Below are positions 1-9,710 of a stretch of 64,000 nt of DNA, one piece after another. How positions within the stretch are numbered: position 1 is the first letter of the stretch; the number at the start of each line of letters is the position of its first letter. Made by a program: the position numbers and the translations under genes. Source of the DNA: JAAOIF01 sp965217125 (GTDB lineage: Bacteria; Pseudomonadota; Gammaproteobacteria; PS1; Pseudothioglobaceae); assembly GCA_965217125.1 (NCBI GenBank), contig OZ244244.1, positions 1,736,001 to 1,800,000 on the forward strand, read 5' to 3'. A model generated the notes under the pieces. It was not told where the DNA came from. It ran no database searches and saw only the letters and a list, made by a program, of their open reading frames with translations.

Positions 1-1245
1 AGCGTCTGGGTGCAACCTCTAAAAGCCGTTGAAGATGCACATAATCTTTCTTTGTTAGCACCCAACAGCTCGGTGCTAAACTACATCAACAAAAACCTTA
101 AGCAAGAGATTAAAAGCGCCATCGCCCAGCACAATAAAGCTCTCAAGATTTATATCGGCATCTCAAAACACCCGAGTGCCAAATCTAGCGCTGTTAAACA
201 ACACAGCACAGCACTGTTTGCAGAATATACATTTGATAATTTAGTGTTAGGCAACGCCAACCAAATGGCGTATGGTGCAACCCGACAAATTGCACAAAAT
301 ATCAAAACCTCGCCTTATAATCCATTTATTATTTATGGCAACTCTGGGCTAGGGAAAACCCATCTAATGCAAGCGGCTGGACACCTTGCACAAGAAAAAA
401 ACCCAAGCAGCAAAATAATTTATGTGCCACTTATGGATTTTGTTAGAAACATCACCACCAGTTTGCGTCACAAAACCATCGAAAATATTAAAGTCTATTA
501 CCAATCTGCTGATTTATTGTTAGTCGATGATATTCACTTGATTGCCGGTAAAGAAAAATCCCAAGAAGAGTTTTTTCATATTTTTAACTTCTTATTCAAT
601 ACCAAAAAACAAATTATCTTCACTTGTGACCAACCACCTAAACAAATTAAATCATTAGAAGAACGCCTAAAAACAAGATTTTCTCAGGGTTTAAACTTGC
701 ATTTAACCCCACCAGAATTGGAAATGCGCGCTGCTATTTTGCTAAAAAAAGCCCATAATGAAAAAATCAACATTAATTTAACTGAGGATATTGCACTATT
801 TATTGCAGGACATATTACTTCTAATGTCAGAGACCTTGAAGGCGCACTACTTAAACTTAAAGCCTTTATTGACTTTTCAAAAATTGACAAATCGTTTATT
901 TCCAAAGAGATGGTTGAAAGTGCTTTAGGTGATTTAATCAAACCTCAGCTTAAAAATATTGATATTAATGATATTCAAAAAGAAACTGCCAAACATTATG
1001 CCATTACAATCTCAGATATGAGCTCAAAAAGCCGAAAACAACATACAGTGTTAGCTAGACAAATGGCTATTTTTATTACCCATGAACTAACCACGCTATC
1101 ACTCACAAAAATTGGAAAACATTTTGGAAATCGCGATCATTCCACCGTTTTACATGCTATTAAAAAAATGCAAAAAAGAACATTAGAAGAGGTAGAAATA
1201 AACAATAATTACGAATTAATAAAGTTAAAATTAACCAACTTATAA
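1..1245 (+). CDS. dnaA: Chromosomal replication initiator DnaA (5' end outside window)
   Basis: DnaA binds DnaA boxes at oriC, melts the origin and helps load DnaB. The frame is open from base 1 and reads SVWVQPLKA, matching the domain I stretch around residue 23 of E. coli DnaA (SMWIRPLQA). About 20 codons are therefore missing, and the GTG at base 10 is an internal codon, not the start. The AAA+ domain has Walker A GNSGLGKT (about 340-363) and Walker B LLLVDDIH (about 514-537). Domain IV ends in the DNA-binding signature GNRDHSTVLHA (about 1129-1161). The linker after domain I is short, as in reduced genomes. It heads the dnaA-dnaN-gyrB block. Identity is certain; only the 5' end is missing. 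Confidence 0.97.
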   Translation, partial: SVWVQPLKAVEDAHNLSLLAPNSSVLNYINKNLKQEIKSAIAQHNKALKIYIGISKHPSAKSSAVKQHSTALFAEYTFDNLVLGNANQMAYGATRQIAQNIKTSPYNPFIIYGNSGLGKTHLMQAAGHLAQEKNPSSKIIYVPLMDFVRNITTSLRHKTIENIKVYYQSADLLLVDDIHLIAGKEKSQEEFFHIFNFLFNTKKQIIFTCDQPPKQIKSLEERLKTRFSQGLNLHLTPPELEMRAAILLKKAHNEKININLTEDIALFIAGHITSNVRDLEGALLKLKAFIDFSKIDKSFISKEMVESALGDLIKPQLKNIDINDIQKETAKHYAITISDMSSKSRKQHTVLARQMAIFITHELTTLSLTKIGKHFGNRDHSTVLHAIKKMQKRTLEEVEINNNYELIKLKLTNL

Positions 1246-1457
1246 ACATTATACAAAGGCAGTTAACCAACTACCAGTTGATAACTTTAATAACTCAACA
1301 AATAAACAAAATTTATCAACATAAGAGCGGATTTTTACATAAAATAGTACTACATTTATCAACAACTTAATTTATTGTTTATTAAAGAAAAAAGTTTGTT
1401 GTTAACAAAAATATGAACGACTAATAATAATAATAATTTTAATAAAAAGGATTTTTA
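1246..1457. other. Candidate oriC between dnaA and dnaN
   Basis: This very AT-rich 212-bp spacer carries two TTATCAACA motifs (1313-1321 and 1356-1364) and one inverted TTATCAACT (1276-1284). Each differs from the DnaA-box consensus TTATCCACA by one or two bases. An A/T-only run at about 1424-1445, rich in AAT triplets, could be an unwinding element. Many bacteria have an origin in this dnaA-dnaN position. Function is inferred; the boxes are imperfect, so another spacer, such as one upstream of dnaA, could be the true origin. Confidence 0.45.
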
Positions 1458-2561
1458 ATGAACACACAACTCACAGTCAAAGAACTATTAGAACCATTAC
1501 AAACAGTTATCGGTGTTGTTGAAAAAAAACAAACACTACCTATTTTGTCGCATGTATTAATTCAATTAAAAAATAAACAATTAACACTTACCACAACTGA
1601 TATGGAAATTGAATTGCGTGCTAACAATACAATTAGTGCCAAAGAAGAAGTTAGTTTTACAATCTATGCCAAAGATTTAATCGATATTATTAGAAAACTA
1701 CCTGAAAAAACCGTTATTAAATTCATTATTGAAAAATCAAAAGTTTATATTAAAACCAACAACAATTCATTTGAACTTAACGCTTTTAATTACCAAGATT
1801 TTCCATCATTACCAAAAATTGAAAAATCCGATGTGGTTAAAATTAAACGCAGCACCTTAAAAAATCTGATTGAAAATACCAGTTTTTCAATGGGCAACCA
1901 AGACATACGCGCTTATTTGAATGGTTTGTATTTTGAAGTTGATAAAAATAATATTATTGTTGTTGCCACAGACGGACACCGTCTATCTATCGGCAAAATC
2001 AAACAAAAAAACACTTTAACAGATAAAAAAACACTCATCCTACCAAGAAAGGCAGTGGTTGAACTTATCAAATTACTCGATAAAAACCAACATAAAGAAG
2101 TAGATATTCACCTTTCAGAAAACTATTTTTATTTGATAAGTGATGATAACACCATTATCAGCCGATTAATTGATGGTAATTTCCCTAATTACTCACAGGT
2201 GATTCCAACCGAATATGAAAATACCATTATTATCAATCGAAAAGATTTTTTAGATAGTCTGCAACAAGCTTCAATTTTTGTTGAGGAACGCACCAAAGGC
2301 GTTAAATTAGCATTTAAAAATTCACAATTAAATATTTTTTCACATTCAGAACGAGGTCAGGCCAAAACTCAAATTAGCATTAAAAACTTTGATAAAGAAA
2401 TAGAAATTGCCTTTAATATTCATTATTTAATTTCTATTTTAGAAAAACTCACTACCAACGAGATTAACATGGTTGTGCCTGATGGTGAAAATCAATCATG
2501 TTTGTTAAGTAGTATTGATGATCAAACTTATAAATATGTTGTTATGCCGATGCGAATTTAG
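1458..2561 (+). CDS. dnaN: DNA polymerase III beta sliding clamp
   Basis: DnaN forms the ring-shaped dimer that tethers DNA polymerase III and other repair or replication factors to DNA. The 367-residue product matches the family length of about 366. It has the typical start (LLEPLQTVIGVVEKKQTLPI), a central NGLYFEV...TDGHRLS segment and the conserved C-terminus VVMPMRI, equivalent to VVMPMRL in E. coli. An AAAAGG ribosome-binding site lies just before the ATG. Codon use is strongly lysine/asparagine rich, in keeping with the AT-rich genome. Normally recF would follow; here a 109-bp spacer with a parS-like site leads directly to gyrB. Confidence 0.97.
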   Translation: MNTQLTVKELLEPLQTVIGVVEKKQTLPILSHVLIQLKNKQLTLTTTDMEIELRANNTISAKEEVSFTIYAKDLIDIIRKLPEKTVIKFIIEKSKVYIKTNNNSFELNAFNYQDFPSLPKIEKSDVVKIKRSTLKNLIENTSFSMGNQDIRAYLNGLYFEVDKNNIIVVATDGHRLSIGKIKQKNTLTDKKTLILPRKAVVELIKLLDKNQHKEVDIHLSENYFYLISDDNTIISRLIDGNFPNYSQVIPTEYENTIIINRKDFLDSLQQASIFVEERTKGVKLAFKNSQLNIFSHSERGQAKTQISIKNFDKEIEIAFNIHYLISILEKLTTNEINMVVPDGENQSCLLSSIDDQTYKYVVMPMRI

Positions 2562-2576
2562 TTTGTTTATTGTTGG

Positions 2577-2592
2577 TGTTTCACGTGAAACT
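2577..2592. promoter_or_regulatory. parS: parS-like centromere site
   Basis: TGTTTCACGTGAAACT contains a perfect 14-bp palindrome (2578-2591) and matches the widely conserved bacterial parS consensus TGTTTCACGTGAAACA at 15 of 16 positions. ParB nucleates on such sites and ParA then segregates the origin region. Location beside dnaA/dnaN fits the known clustering of parS near oriC. The palindrome is seen directly; ParB binding is inferred because parA and parB are not in the window. Confidence 0.85.
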
Positions 2593-2638
2593 ATACACAG
2601 TTACAACATTTAAAAAATCCTAATAGTTGCTGCTTGCG

Positions 2639-2647
2639 TGGTATAAT
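2639..2647 (+). promoter_or_regulatory. Extended -10 promoter of gyrB
   Basis: TGGTATAAT is a perfect -10 hexamer (2642-2647) with the extended TGn motif and no good -35 at the right distance. It lies 23 bp before the gyrB ATG, so transcripts would have a leader of about 15-18 nt. Assignment is from sequence match only. Confidence 0.55.
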
Positions 2648-2670
2648 TAATTTATTTTTTTCAGGTATTT

Positions 2671-5079
2671 ATGTCAGCAGAGCAAAAGCAAAAATATCAA
2701 GCCTCCAATATTAAAGTTTTAAGAGGTTTAGATGCAGTGCGAAAACGACCAGGTATGTATATTGGCGATACCGATGATGGCACAGGCCTACATCATATGG
2801 TATTTGAAGTGGTTGATAACTCTATAGATGAGGCGTTGGCTGGGCATTGCTCAAAAATCAAAATCACCATCCATGAGGATCAGTCTATTTCAGTAACAGA
2901 TGATGGTCGCGGCATTCCGGTTGATATTCACCCAGAAGAAGGTGTTTCTGCAGCGCAGGTGATTATGACCATACTTCATGCAGGTGGCAAGTTTGATGAT
3001 AACTCTTATAAAGTTTCTGGCGGCTTACACGGTGTGGGGGTGTCGGTGGTAAATGCATTATCAGAAACTGTAAATTTAACAGTCCATCGCACAGGTGAGA
3101 TCCACCAGCAAAACTACACTTTAGGTGTGCCAGACGAACCAATGAAAGTAACTGGAAAAACCAATATCACTGGCACTACTATTCATTTCAAACCAAGTGC
3201 TGATGTATTTTCTATTACTGAATTCAAATACGACACATTAGCTAATCGTTTGCGTGAATTATCTTTTTTAAATTCTGGCGTTCATATTGAAATCGAAGAA
3301 TTGTCTTCTGGGCGTAAGGATATATTTGAATATGAGGGCGGTATTATCGCTTTTGTTGAGCACCTTAATAAATCAAAAACCCCCATTCATAACGATATTA
3401 TTTCCATTTCAACAAAACGCGATGATATTGGAATAGATGTAGCGCTACAGTGGAGTGATGCTTATCAAGAAAGTATTTATTGTTTTACCAACAACATTCC
3501 GCAACGAGATGGCGGCGCACATTTAGCAGGTTTTAGAGGCGCACTAACGCGAACATTGAATAATTATATTGATAATTCTGGTTTAGCAAAAAAAGAAAAA
3601 GCCAGCATTACCGGTGAAGATACGCGCGAAGGCTTAACCGCAATTATTTCAATTAAAGTGCCTGACCCAAAATTCTCATCACAAACCAAAGACAAATTAG
3701 TATCAAGTGAAGTGCGCGCACCGATTGAATCCTCACTGAATGAAAAACTCGGTGAATACCTGTTAGAAAACCCAAATCAAGCAAAAATCATCGTTGGAAA
3801 GATTTTAGAGGCTTCGCGTGCACGCGATGCCGCCCGAAAAGCCAGAGAGATGACCCGTCGTAAGGGTGCGCTCGATATTGCTGGTTTACCGGGAAAATTG
3901 AGCGATTGTCAAACAAAAGACCCTGCTGAATCTGAAATTTTCTTAGTTGAGGGCGATTCTGCTGGCGGCTCTGCTAAACAAGGCCGTGATCGCCGCACAC
4001 AGGCAATTTTGCCACTCAAGGGTAAAATCTTAAATGTTGAAAAAGCTCGATTTGAAAAAATGCTATCTTCTGCCGAAGTTGGCACTTTAATTACCGCCTT
4101 AGGTTGCGGCATTGGCAAAGAAGAATACGACATTGAAAAATTACGCTACCACAAAATTGTTATTATGACCGATGCCGATGTTGATGGCGCACATATTCGC
4201 ACTTTGTTATTAACTTTCTTTTATCGTTATTTGCCAGAATTGGTTGAAAATGGTTATTTATATATCGCACAACCACCTTTGTATAAAATCAAAAAAGGCA
4301 AACAAGAGCGTTATTTAAAAGACGACCAAGAGCTTAATGAGTATTTATTACAAGAAGCTATTAGCGATGCACATTTATTTTTAAGCTCTGTCGTTCCTGC
4401 CATTTCTGGCGTTGCATTAGAATCCGCAGTAAAAGATTACTACCAGATCAACGCGATTATTGAGCGCCTATCGAATAAATTTAACCTTGCCTTATTACGC
4501 ACAATTGCAAGGTCAGCAACACTTAAAGATTTAAAAAACACCCAAAAAGCTCAAGCCTGGTGCCAACAATTAGAGCAGCTACTTTCTCAGGATTTAACCC
4601 CAGCACAAAAACATACAGTAACTTTTAATGCCAAAACCAAAGAGGTTGAACATGTGTTGTCTGTATATGGTGTTGATACTGATATTGACCGATTGAGCCA
4701 AGCATTTTTCGATTCTACAGATTATCAAACCATTAAAAAATTCTCAGAGGCGATTGAAAATGCCATTAGCAAGGAGTCTTATATTACCAAAAAAGGCAAA
4801 CAACTAAAAGTCAGCAACTTCACCCAAGTGGTTGATTTTCTGGTAAATGATGCTAAAAAAGGTCAAAGTTTCCAGCGCTACAAAGGTCTTGGTGAAATGA
4901 ATCCAGAACAACTTTGGGAAACCACTATGGATGCAGAAAACAGAGTTTTACTCAAGGTAAAGGTTGAAGATGCCATTGTTGCTGACGAGGTTTTCTCCAC
5001 TCTAATGGGCGATGAGGTAGAGCCTAGAAGGAACTTTATTGAAGAAAATGCTTTATCAGTCAATAATTTAGATTTTTAA
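2671..5079 (+). CDS. gyrB: DNA gyrase subunit B
   Basis: GyrB supplies the ATPase and part of the cleavage core of gyrase (GyrA2GyrB2), which introduces negative supercoils. The 802 residues match the roughly 804 of E. coli. The N-terminal GHKL ATPase shows EVVDNSIDEA and DDGRGIPV. The transducer follows, then the TOPRIM domain with EGDSAGG (about residue 427) and DADVDGAH (about residue 500), and a C-terminal end RRNFIEENAL. The Enterobacteria-type insert in the TOPRIM half is present (about residues 550-720). Only 20 bp separate it from prkB, so the two are likely cotranscribed. Confidence 0.98.
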   Translation: MSAEQKQKYQASNIKVLRGLDAVRKRPGMYIGDTDDGTGLHHMVFEVVDNSIDEALAGHCSKIKITIHEDQSISVTDDGRGIPVDIHPEEGVSAAQVIMTILHAGGKFDDNSYKVSGGLHGVGVSVVNALSETVNLTVHRTGEIHQQNYTLGVPDEPMKVTGKTNITGTTIHFKPSADVFSITEFKYDTLANRLRELSFLNSGVHIEIEELSSGRKDIFEYEGGIIAFVEHLNKSKTPIHNDIISISTKRDDIGIDVALQWSDAYQESIYCFTNNIPQRDGGAHLAGFRGALTRTLNNYIDNSGLAKKEKASITGEDTREGLTAIISIKVPDPKFSSQTKDKLVSSEVRAPIESSLNEKLGEYLLENPNQAKIIVGKILEASRARDAARKAREMTRRKGALDIAGLPGKLSDCQTKDPAESEIFLVEGDSAGGSAKQGRDRRTQAILPLKGKILNVEKARFEKMLSSAEVGTLITALGCGIGKEEYDIEKLRYHKIVIMTDADVDGAHIRTLLLTFFYRYLPELVENGYLYIAQPPLYKIKKGKQERYLKDDQELNEYLLQEAISDAHLFLSSVVPAISGVALESAVKDYYQINAIIERLSNKFNLALLRTIARSATLKDLKNTQKAQAWCQQLEQLLSQDLTPAQKHTVTFNAKTKEVEHVLSVYGVDTDIDRLSQAFFDSTDYQTIKKFSEAIENAISKESYITKKGKQLKVSNFTQVVDFLVNDAKKGQSFQRYKGLGEMNPEQLWETTMDAENRVLLKVKVEDAIVADEVFSTLMGDEVEPRRNFIEENALSVNNLDF

Positions 5080-5099
5080 AAATATTATAAGGAGATATT

Positions 5100-5987
5100 A
5101 TGTCTAAACAACACCCTGTTGTTGTAGTAACAGGCTCGTCAGGAGCAGGCACAACTTTTGTAAAAAAAGCATTTGAACATATTTTTAGAAGGGAAAATAT
5201 TAAACCATTGATTGTCGAGGGCGATAGTTTTCATAAATATGATAGAACTTCAATGAAGGATAATGTAGTAAAACAGGATAAGATTGGCAATAATTTCTTT
5301 TCACACTTTGGTCCAAATGCAAATCTATTTGATAAAATTGAGGAGTCCTTTAAAAATTATAGTGAAAAAGGTCAGTGTAACCGTCGTTACTATTTACATT
5401 CTGATAAAGAGGCTGTTAGCCACAACCAGCGTTTAAATGTTGATTTAAAAGCAGGCGAATTTACCCCGTGGGAGATGGTTGGCGAGGGCACAGATTTATT
5501 GTTTTACGAGGGTTTGCATGGTGCGGTAGTAACAGATAATATCAATATAGCACAATATGGCGATCTAAAAATTGGTGTTGTTCCAAGTGTAAATTTAGAG
5601 TGGATTCAGAAAATTCATCGTGATAATGTTGAACGCGGCTATTCCGCTGAAGAGACCGTTGACACAATTTTGCGTAGAATGCCTGACTATATTAACTACA
5701 TAGCCCCACAGTTTTCACAAACAGACATTAATTTTCAGCGCATAGCAACTGTTGACACTTCCAATCCTTTTATTGCTCGAGATATTCCAACAGCAGACGA
5801 AAGCTTTGTTGTTATTCGTTTTAATGATATGAATAAAACACCAGCTGACTTTACATACTTGTGTAATATGCTAAATGGGTCGTTTATATCTAGGCGCAAC
5901 ACAATTGTGGTCCCTGGTAGCAAGATGGGCTTGGCATTAGAAGTAATTCTTTATCCAATTATTCATAAAATAGTTGAAAATAAGTAG
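5100..5987 (+). CDS. prkB: Phosphoribulokinase, class I
   Basis: Phosphoribulokinase converts ribulose 5-phosphate and ATP to ribulose 1,5-bisphosphate, the CO2 acceptor of Rubisco, so it marks an operating Calvin cycle. The 295-residue protein has the class I P-loop TGSSGAGTT near residues 11-19, the substrate-binding EGDSFHKYDR region, and FYEGLHGA, typical of bacterial octameric enzymes allosterically controlled by NADH. A strong AAGGAG site precedes the ATG. It lies 20 bp after gyrB, an unusual partner, with no other Calvin genes near. Family identity is clear; regulation is known for the class, not seen here. Confidence 0.95.
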   Translation: MSKQHPVVVVTGSSGAGTTFVKKAFEHIFRRENIKPLIVEGDSFHKYDRTSMKDNVVKQDKIGNNFFSHFGPNANLFDKIEESFKNYSEKGQCNRRYYLHSDKEAVSHNQRLNVDLKAGEFTPWEMVGEGTDLLFYEGLHGAVVTDNINIAQYGDLKIGVVPSVNLEWIQKIHRDNVERGYSAEETVDTILRRMPDYINYIAPQFSQTDINFQRIATVDTSNPFIARDIPTADESFVVIRFNDMNKTPADFTYLCNMLNGSFISRRNTIVVPGSKMGLALEVILYPIIHKIVENK

Positions 5988-6132
5988 ATTTATGGTAGAA
6001 AACAGCCATCATTGGTTTAGGTCTTTCTTTAATCTAAGTTAAATCATAAAGCCTATTTTTTGAACCTATCAGCTTGTTGCTGTCGTATAATAAGGCATTT
6101 GGTATTTTTACGCTCTAAATAACCCTTTTAAT

Positions 6133-7134
6133 ATGGACTCATTAACTCAATTTATGCTCGGTGCTAGTGTTGGCTTAGTGATTAGTCCAGTCAAAACTCG
6201 AAAAATTGCACTAATTTCAGGCACACTAGCGACTCTGCCCGATTTGGATATTCTGCTGAGCCATGGCGATGCCTTGCAGGATATGATTAATCATCGTAGT
6301 TTTTCACATTCGTTTGTGGTGCTAAGCCTGCTGTCATTGCCTTTGGCGTTCGGCTTAAAACGATTTTTTGTAGATTTGACACTCTCAACCCAGCGCTGGT
6401 TTTGGCTGTGTTTTTGGGTGCTAAATACCCACACTTGGTTAGATGCATTGACGATTTTTGGTACACAAATATTTTGGCCAAGTGCTGTGGCGAGTGTGTC
6501 CATCGCCTCGATGTTTATTTTTGATGTGTTTTATATTGCCCCGTTGTTAGCAACATTTGGCATACTGATGTATAAAAAACAGCTGCCAGTATGGCGCTGG
6601 TTTTCTGCTAATACCTGGGCGTTGGGGCTGAGTAGTATGTATTTGGTGTTGATGCTACTGTTGCAACAACACGCTTTCAGCCACACGCCGCCGCCAAGCA
6701 ACACCAAAATAATTAACAGCTTTACCATGCCGACCCCTTCTAATGGGGTAATTTGGCGCACCGTGTATATTGACGAACAAAACAGTTATGAGCGTTTTTA
6801 TAATCTGATAACGCAAAATCACAGTCCTTGGCTACGCATTGCTCATCGCAAAAATGACGAGCTGCCTAAAGACGCCGCTTTAGAAGCGCTGATTGCAAAA
6901 TACGGACATTTTGCCCACGGTTTTTATCGCCTACAAACGCTTGGCAATGACTTGATTATTCATGATATTCGTATGGGCACAACCGATATGCCGATTTTTG
7001 CCTTTAAGATAGGCGAAAAACAAGCAGGTGTGTATCGCGCAGTAACGCCAATCGAAGTACCGCTAGCGTATTTTAGCTTTGTCAAAATGTTTGGTAATTT
7101 TGCCTCCATTCTTGATGTTAATACTGCCTCTTAA
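6133..7134 (+). CDS. Inner-membrane metal-dependent hydrolase, YdjM/DUF457 type
   Basis: The product resembles the YdjM / 'membrane-bound metal-dependent hydrolase' family. It starts MDSLTQFMLGA, followed by a PDLD motif, then NHRSFSHS and NTHTWLDA, giving the spaced His/Asp residues expected to bind metal next to membrane segments. About five hydrophobic segments fill residues 1-190; the C-terminal 130 residues look soluble. The substrate is unknown for this family. It stands alone between prkB and the convergent leuS. A TATAAT at 6086-6091, 41 bp before the ATG, could serve as its promoter. Function beyond the family name is not supported. Confidence 0.75.
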   Translation: MDSLTQFMLGASVGLVISPVKTRKIALISGTLATLPDLDILLSHGDALQDMINHRSFSHSFVVLSLLSLPLAFGLKRFFVDLTLSTQRWFWLCFWVLNTHTWLDALTIFGTQIFWPSAVASVSIASMFIFDVFYIAPLLATFGILMYKKQLPVWRWFSANTWALGLSSMYLVLMLLLQQHAFSHTPPPSNTKIINSFTMPTPSNGVIWRTVYIDEQNSYERFYNLITQNHSPWLRIAHRKNDELPKDAALEALIAKYGHFAHGFYRLQTLGNDLIIHDIRMGTTDMPIFAFKIGEKQAGVYRAVTPIEVPLAYFSFVKMFGNFASILDVNTAS

Positions 7135-7259
7135 TCTCTTAGAGACACTAATAATGAGGCACAATTAGCTTGGCATAGTTTAGTTGTTTTGGTGGAAATT
7201 TTCCGCTATGATAAACAACAAAAAACCAACAAAAAACGCCTGTAAATAATTTTGCTTAG

Positions 7260-9710
7260 TTATTTAACAACAATATTTACCAGTTTGTTGGGTATCACAA
7301 TCACCCTTGTTATGGTTTTAGCAGCGGTAAATTTAGTAATATTTATGTCAGTTAGGGCTTGGGTTTCGAGCGCTTTGCTTTCGGTGTTGGCAGCCGCTAT
7401 GATTTTGGCACGCAGTTTGCCATTGACTTGCACGATAATTTGCACTTCGTCTTGTGCTAAAGCTGATTTATCAACACTCGGCCAAGGCTGGTCGATAATA
7501 GCTGTAGTGTGTCCTAATGCTTGCCATAGGTGGTGAGCAAGATGTGGGGCAATTGGGCTGAGTGCTTTGAGTATAATATCAATTGATTCTTGCTTGATTG
7601 CCATAGCGTTGGCGTTGCTTTCGGTGAATTTTGCCAAAGCGTTACAGAGCTCCATCAGCGCTGCAATGGCAGTATTGAAAGAATGCCTGCGCGCCATATC
7701 ATCAGTGATTTTTGCTAGGGTTTGGTGGGTTTTTTGGCGAATCTCTTGTTGTATTTTGTTGAGTTTGTCCAATTTACCAATGGGATGGTTTTTTGTGTCT
7801 TCAATAAAGTTTGAAACTAAACGATAGATTTTGTTAATAAAGCGATGTGCGCCTTCTAATCCGGAATAACTCCATTCTAAATCTTGGGTTGGCGGCGCGG
7901 CAAATAGGATAAATAGGCGCACGGTATCAGCGCCATATTTTTCAATCATCTCAGCTGGGTCCACGGTATTGCCTTTGGATTTGCTCATTTTAGCGCCGTC
8001 TTTGAGCACCATGCCTTGAGTCAGTAGGTTTTTAAAAGGCTCGTCATTGTGGATTAGCCCTTCATCGCGTAGTAGTTTGTTGAAAAAACGCGCATATAAA
8101 AGATGCAAAATTGCATGTTCAATACCGCCAATATATTGGTCAACGCCGCCGTTAGCCAGCCAATAATCAGCGCGTTCATCGAGCATCGCACTGTCGTTAT
8201 CAAAGCAAGCATAGCGGGCAAAATACCATGAGGATTCAAAAAAAGTATCAAAGGTGTCAGTTTCGCGTTGTGCCGCGCCAGAACATTTTGGGCAGGTGGT
8301 TTGGTAGAATTCGGGCATTTTTTTAATCGGCGAACCAACCCCATCAAAACTAACTTTTTCAGGAAGAGCGACAGGCAAATCAGCGACAGGCACAGCAACT
8401 GAGCCACAAAGTTTGCAATTAATAATCGGAATCGGACAGCCCCAATAACGCTGGCGTGATACCCCCCAATCGCGCAGGCGATAGTTGATTTTTTTGCTGC
8501 CTAAATTTTTTGCTTCTAAGTGTTTGGCGATTGCTGTAAATGCCTGCTCAAAATTTAGCCCGTCAAACTCGCCAGAGTTGAACAAGATGCCTTTATCGGT
8601 GATTGCACGCTCATCTACGCTGTCATTTTGATTGATGACTTGTTTGATTTTAATATTGTATTTTTTGGCAAACTCATAATCACGCTCATCATGCGCCGGC
8701 ACACTCATCACCGCACCAGTGCCGTAGCCCATTAGCACAAAATTCGCAATCCAAATCGGCAGCGCTTCACCCGTGATTGGATGGGCGCAACTTAAAGTTG
8801 AATTAATGCCTTTCTTTTGCATGGTTTCCAGCGCGGCTTCAGTGGTTTGCATAGCCCTACATTCATCGATAAAGGCTTGTATAGTGGCGTTATTTTGCCC
8901 TGCTTTAAGCGCTATAGGATGTTCGCTGGCAATCGCTAAATAGCTTACCCCCATTAGTGTATCGGGGCGCGTGGTGTAGGTGCTAAGTGCCTCGCCATTT
9001 TTCAGCACAAAATTAATATCTAAGCCAACTGATTTACCAATCCAATTTTTTTGCATGGTTTTAACCGCATCAGGCCAGCCTTTTAGTTGGTCTATGTCGC
9101 TTAATAATTCTTCGGCATAATCAGTTATGCGCATAAACCATTGCGAGATTTCTTTTTTCTCAATCGGTGCGCCAGAGCGCCAGCCACAGCCATCAATCAC
9201 TTGTTCGTTGGCAAGTACGGTTTGGTCAATAGGATCCCAATTAACGACTGCATTTTTTTTGTAAACCAAGTTTTTTTCAAATAGCTTAACAAATAACCAT
9301 TGCTCCCAGCGATAGTATTTTGGATGGCAGGTAGCAAGCTCGCGCGACCAGTCATAAGCAAAACCCAACTGGGTGAGCTGGTTTTTCATATAGTTGATAT
9401 TTTCATAGGTCCAATCGGCAGGCGGCACTTTGTTTTCTAGGGCCGCATTTTCAGCAGGCAATCCAAACGCATCCCAACCAATCGGCTGCATCACATTTTT
9501 GCCCTGCATTTTTTGAAAACGAGCAATCACATCGCCAATACTATAATTACGCACATGCCCCATATGTAGCCGCCCAGACGGATAAGGGAACATACTGAGG
9601 CAATAATATTTTTCTTTTGCAGGGTCTTGCGTTACCTCAAAAGATTTATTTTTTTGCCAATATTGTTGTGCTTTTGCTTCAATTTCTTGAGCGTTATATT
9701 CTGGACTCAT
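7260..9710 (-). CDS. leuS: Leucyl-tRNA synthetase
   Basis: LeuS charges tRNA-Leu with leucine and hydrolyses mischarged product in its CP1 editing domain. The class I signatures are present: HMGH (residues 49-52) and KMSKS (about residue 575). The zinc-binding segment is visible as CKLCG and CPKCSG around residues 430-475. It has 816 residues against 860 in E. coli, within the normal range. The ATG overlaps the stop of the upstream pyrD-like gene in an ATGA arrangement, pointing to translational coupling. Identity is certain. Confidence 0.97.
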   Translation of the reverse strand: MSPEYNAQEIEAKAQQYWQKNKSFEVTQDPAKEKYYCLSMFPYPSGRLHMGHVRNYSIGDVIARFQKMQGKNVMQPIGWDAFGLPAENAALENKVPPADWTYENINYMKNQLTQLGFAYDWSRELATCHPKYYRWEQWLFVKLFEKNLVYKKNAVVNWDPIDQTVLANEQVIDGCGWRSGAPIEKKEISQWFMRITDYAEELLSDIDQLKGWPDAVKTMQKNWIGKSVGLDINFVLKNGEALSTYTTRPDTLMGVSYLAIASEHPIALKAGQNNATIQAFIDECRAMQTTEAALETMQKKGINSTLSCAHPITGEALPIWIANFVLMGYGTGAVMSVPAHDERDYEFAKKYNIKIKQVINQNDSVDERAITDKGILFNSGEFDGLNFEQAFTAIAKHLEAKNLGSKKINYRLRDWGVSRQRYWGCPIPIINCKLCGSVAVPVADLPVALPEKVSFDGVGSPIKKMPEFYQTTCPKCSGAAQRETDTFDTFFESSWYFARYACFDNDSAMLDERADYWLANGGVDQYIGGIEHAILHLLYARFFNKLLRDEGLIHNDEPFKNLLTQGMVLKDGAKMSKSKGNTVDPAEMIEKYGADTVRLFILFAAPPTQDLEWSYSGLEGAHRFINKIYRLVSNFIEDTKNHPIGKLDKLNKIQQEIRQKTHQTLAKITDDMARRHSFNTAIAALMELCNALAKFTESNANAMAIKQESIDIILKALSPIAPHLAHHLWQALGHTTAIIDQPWPSVDKSALAQDEVQIIVQVNGKLRAKIIAAANTESKALETQALTDINITKFTAAKTITRVIVIPNKLVNIVVK

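Noticed and set aside
10..12. GTG at base 10 as the dnaA start
   Set aside because: The frame continues to base 1 with codons matching domain I; the real start is upstream of the window.
7252..7536. 94-codon plus-strand frame opposite the 3' end of leuS
   Set aside because: Antisense shadow of leuS with no motif or ribosome-binding site.
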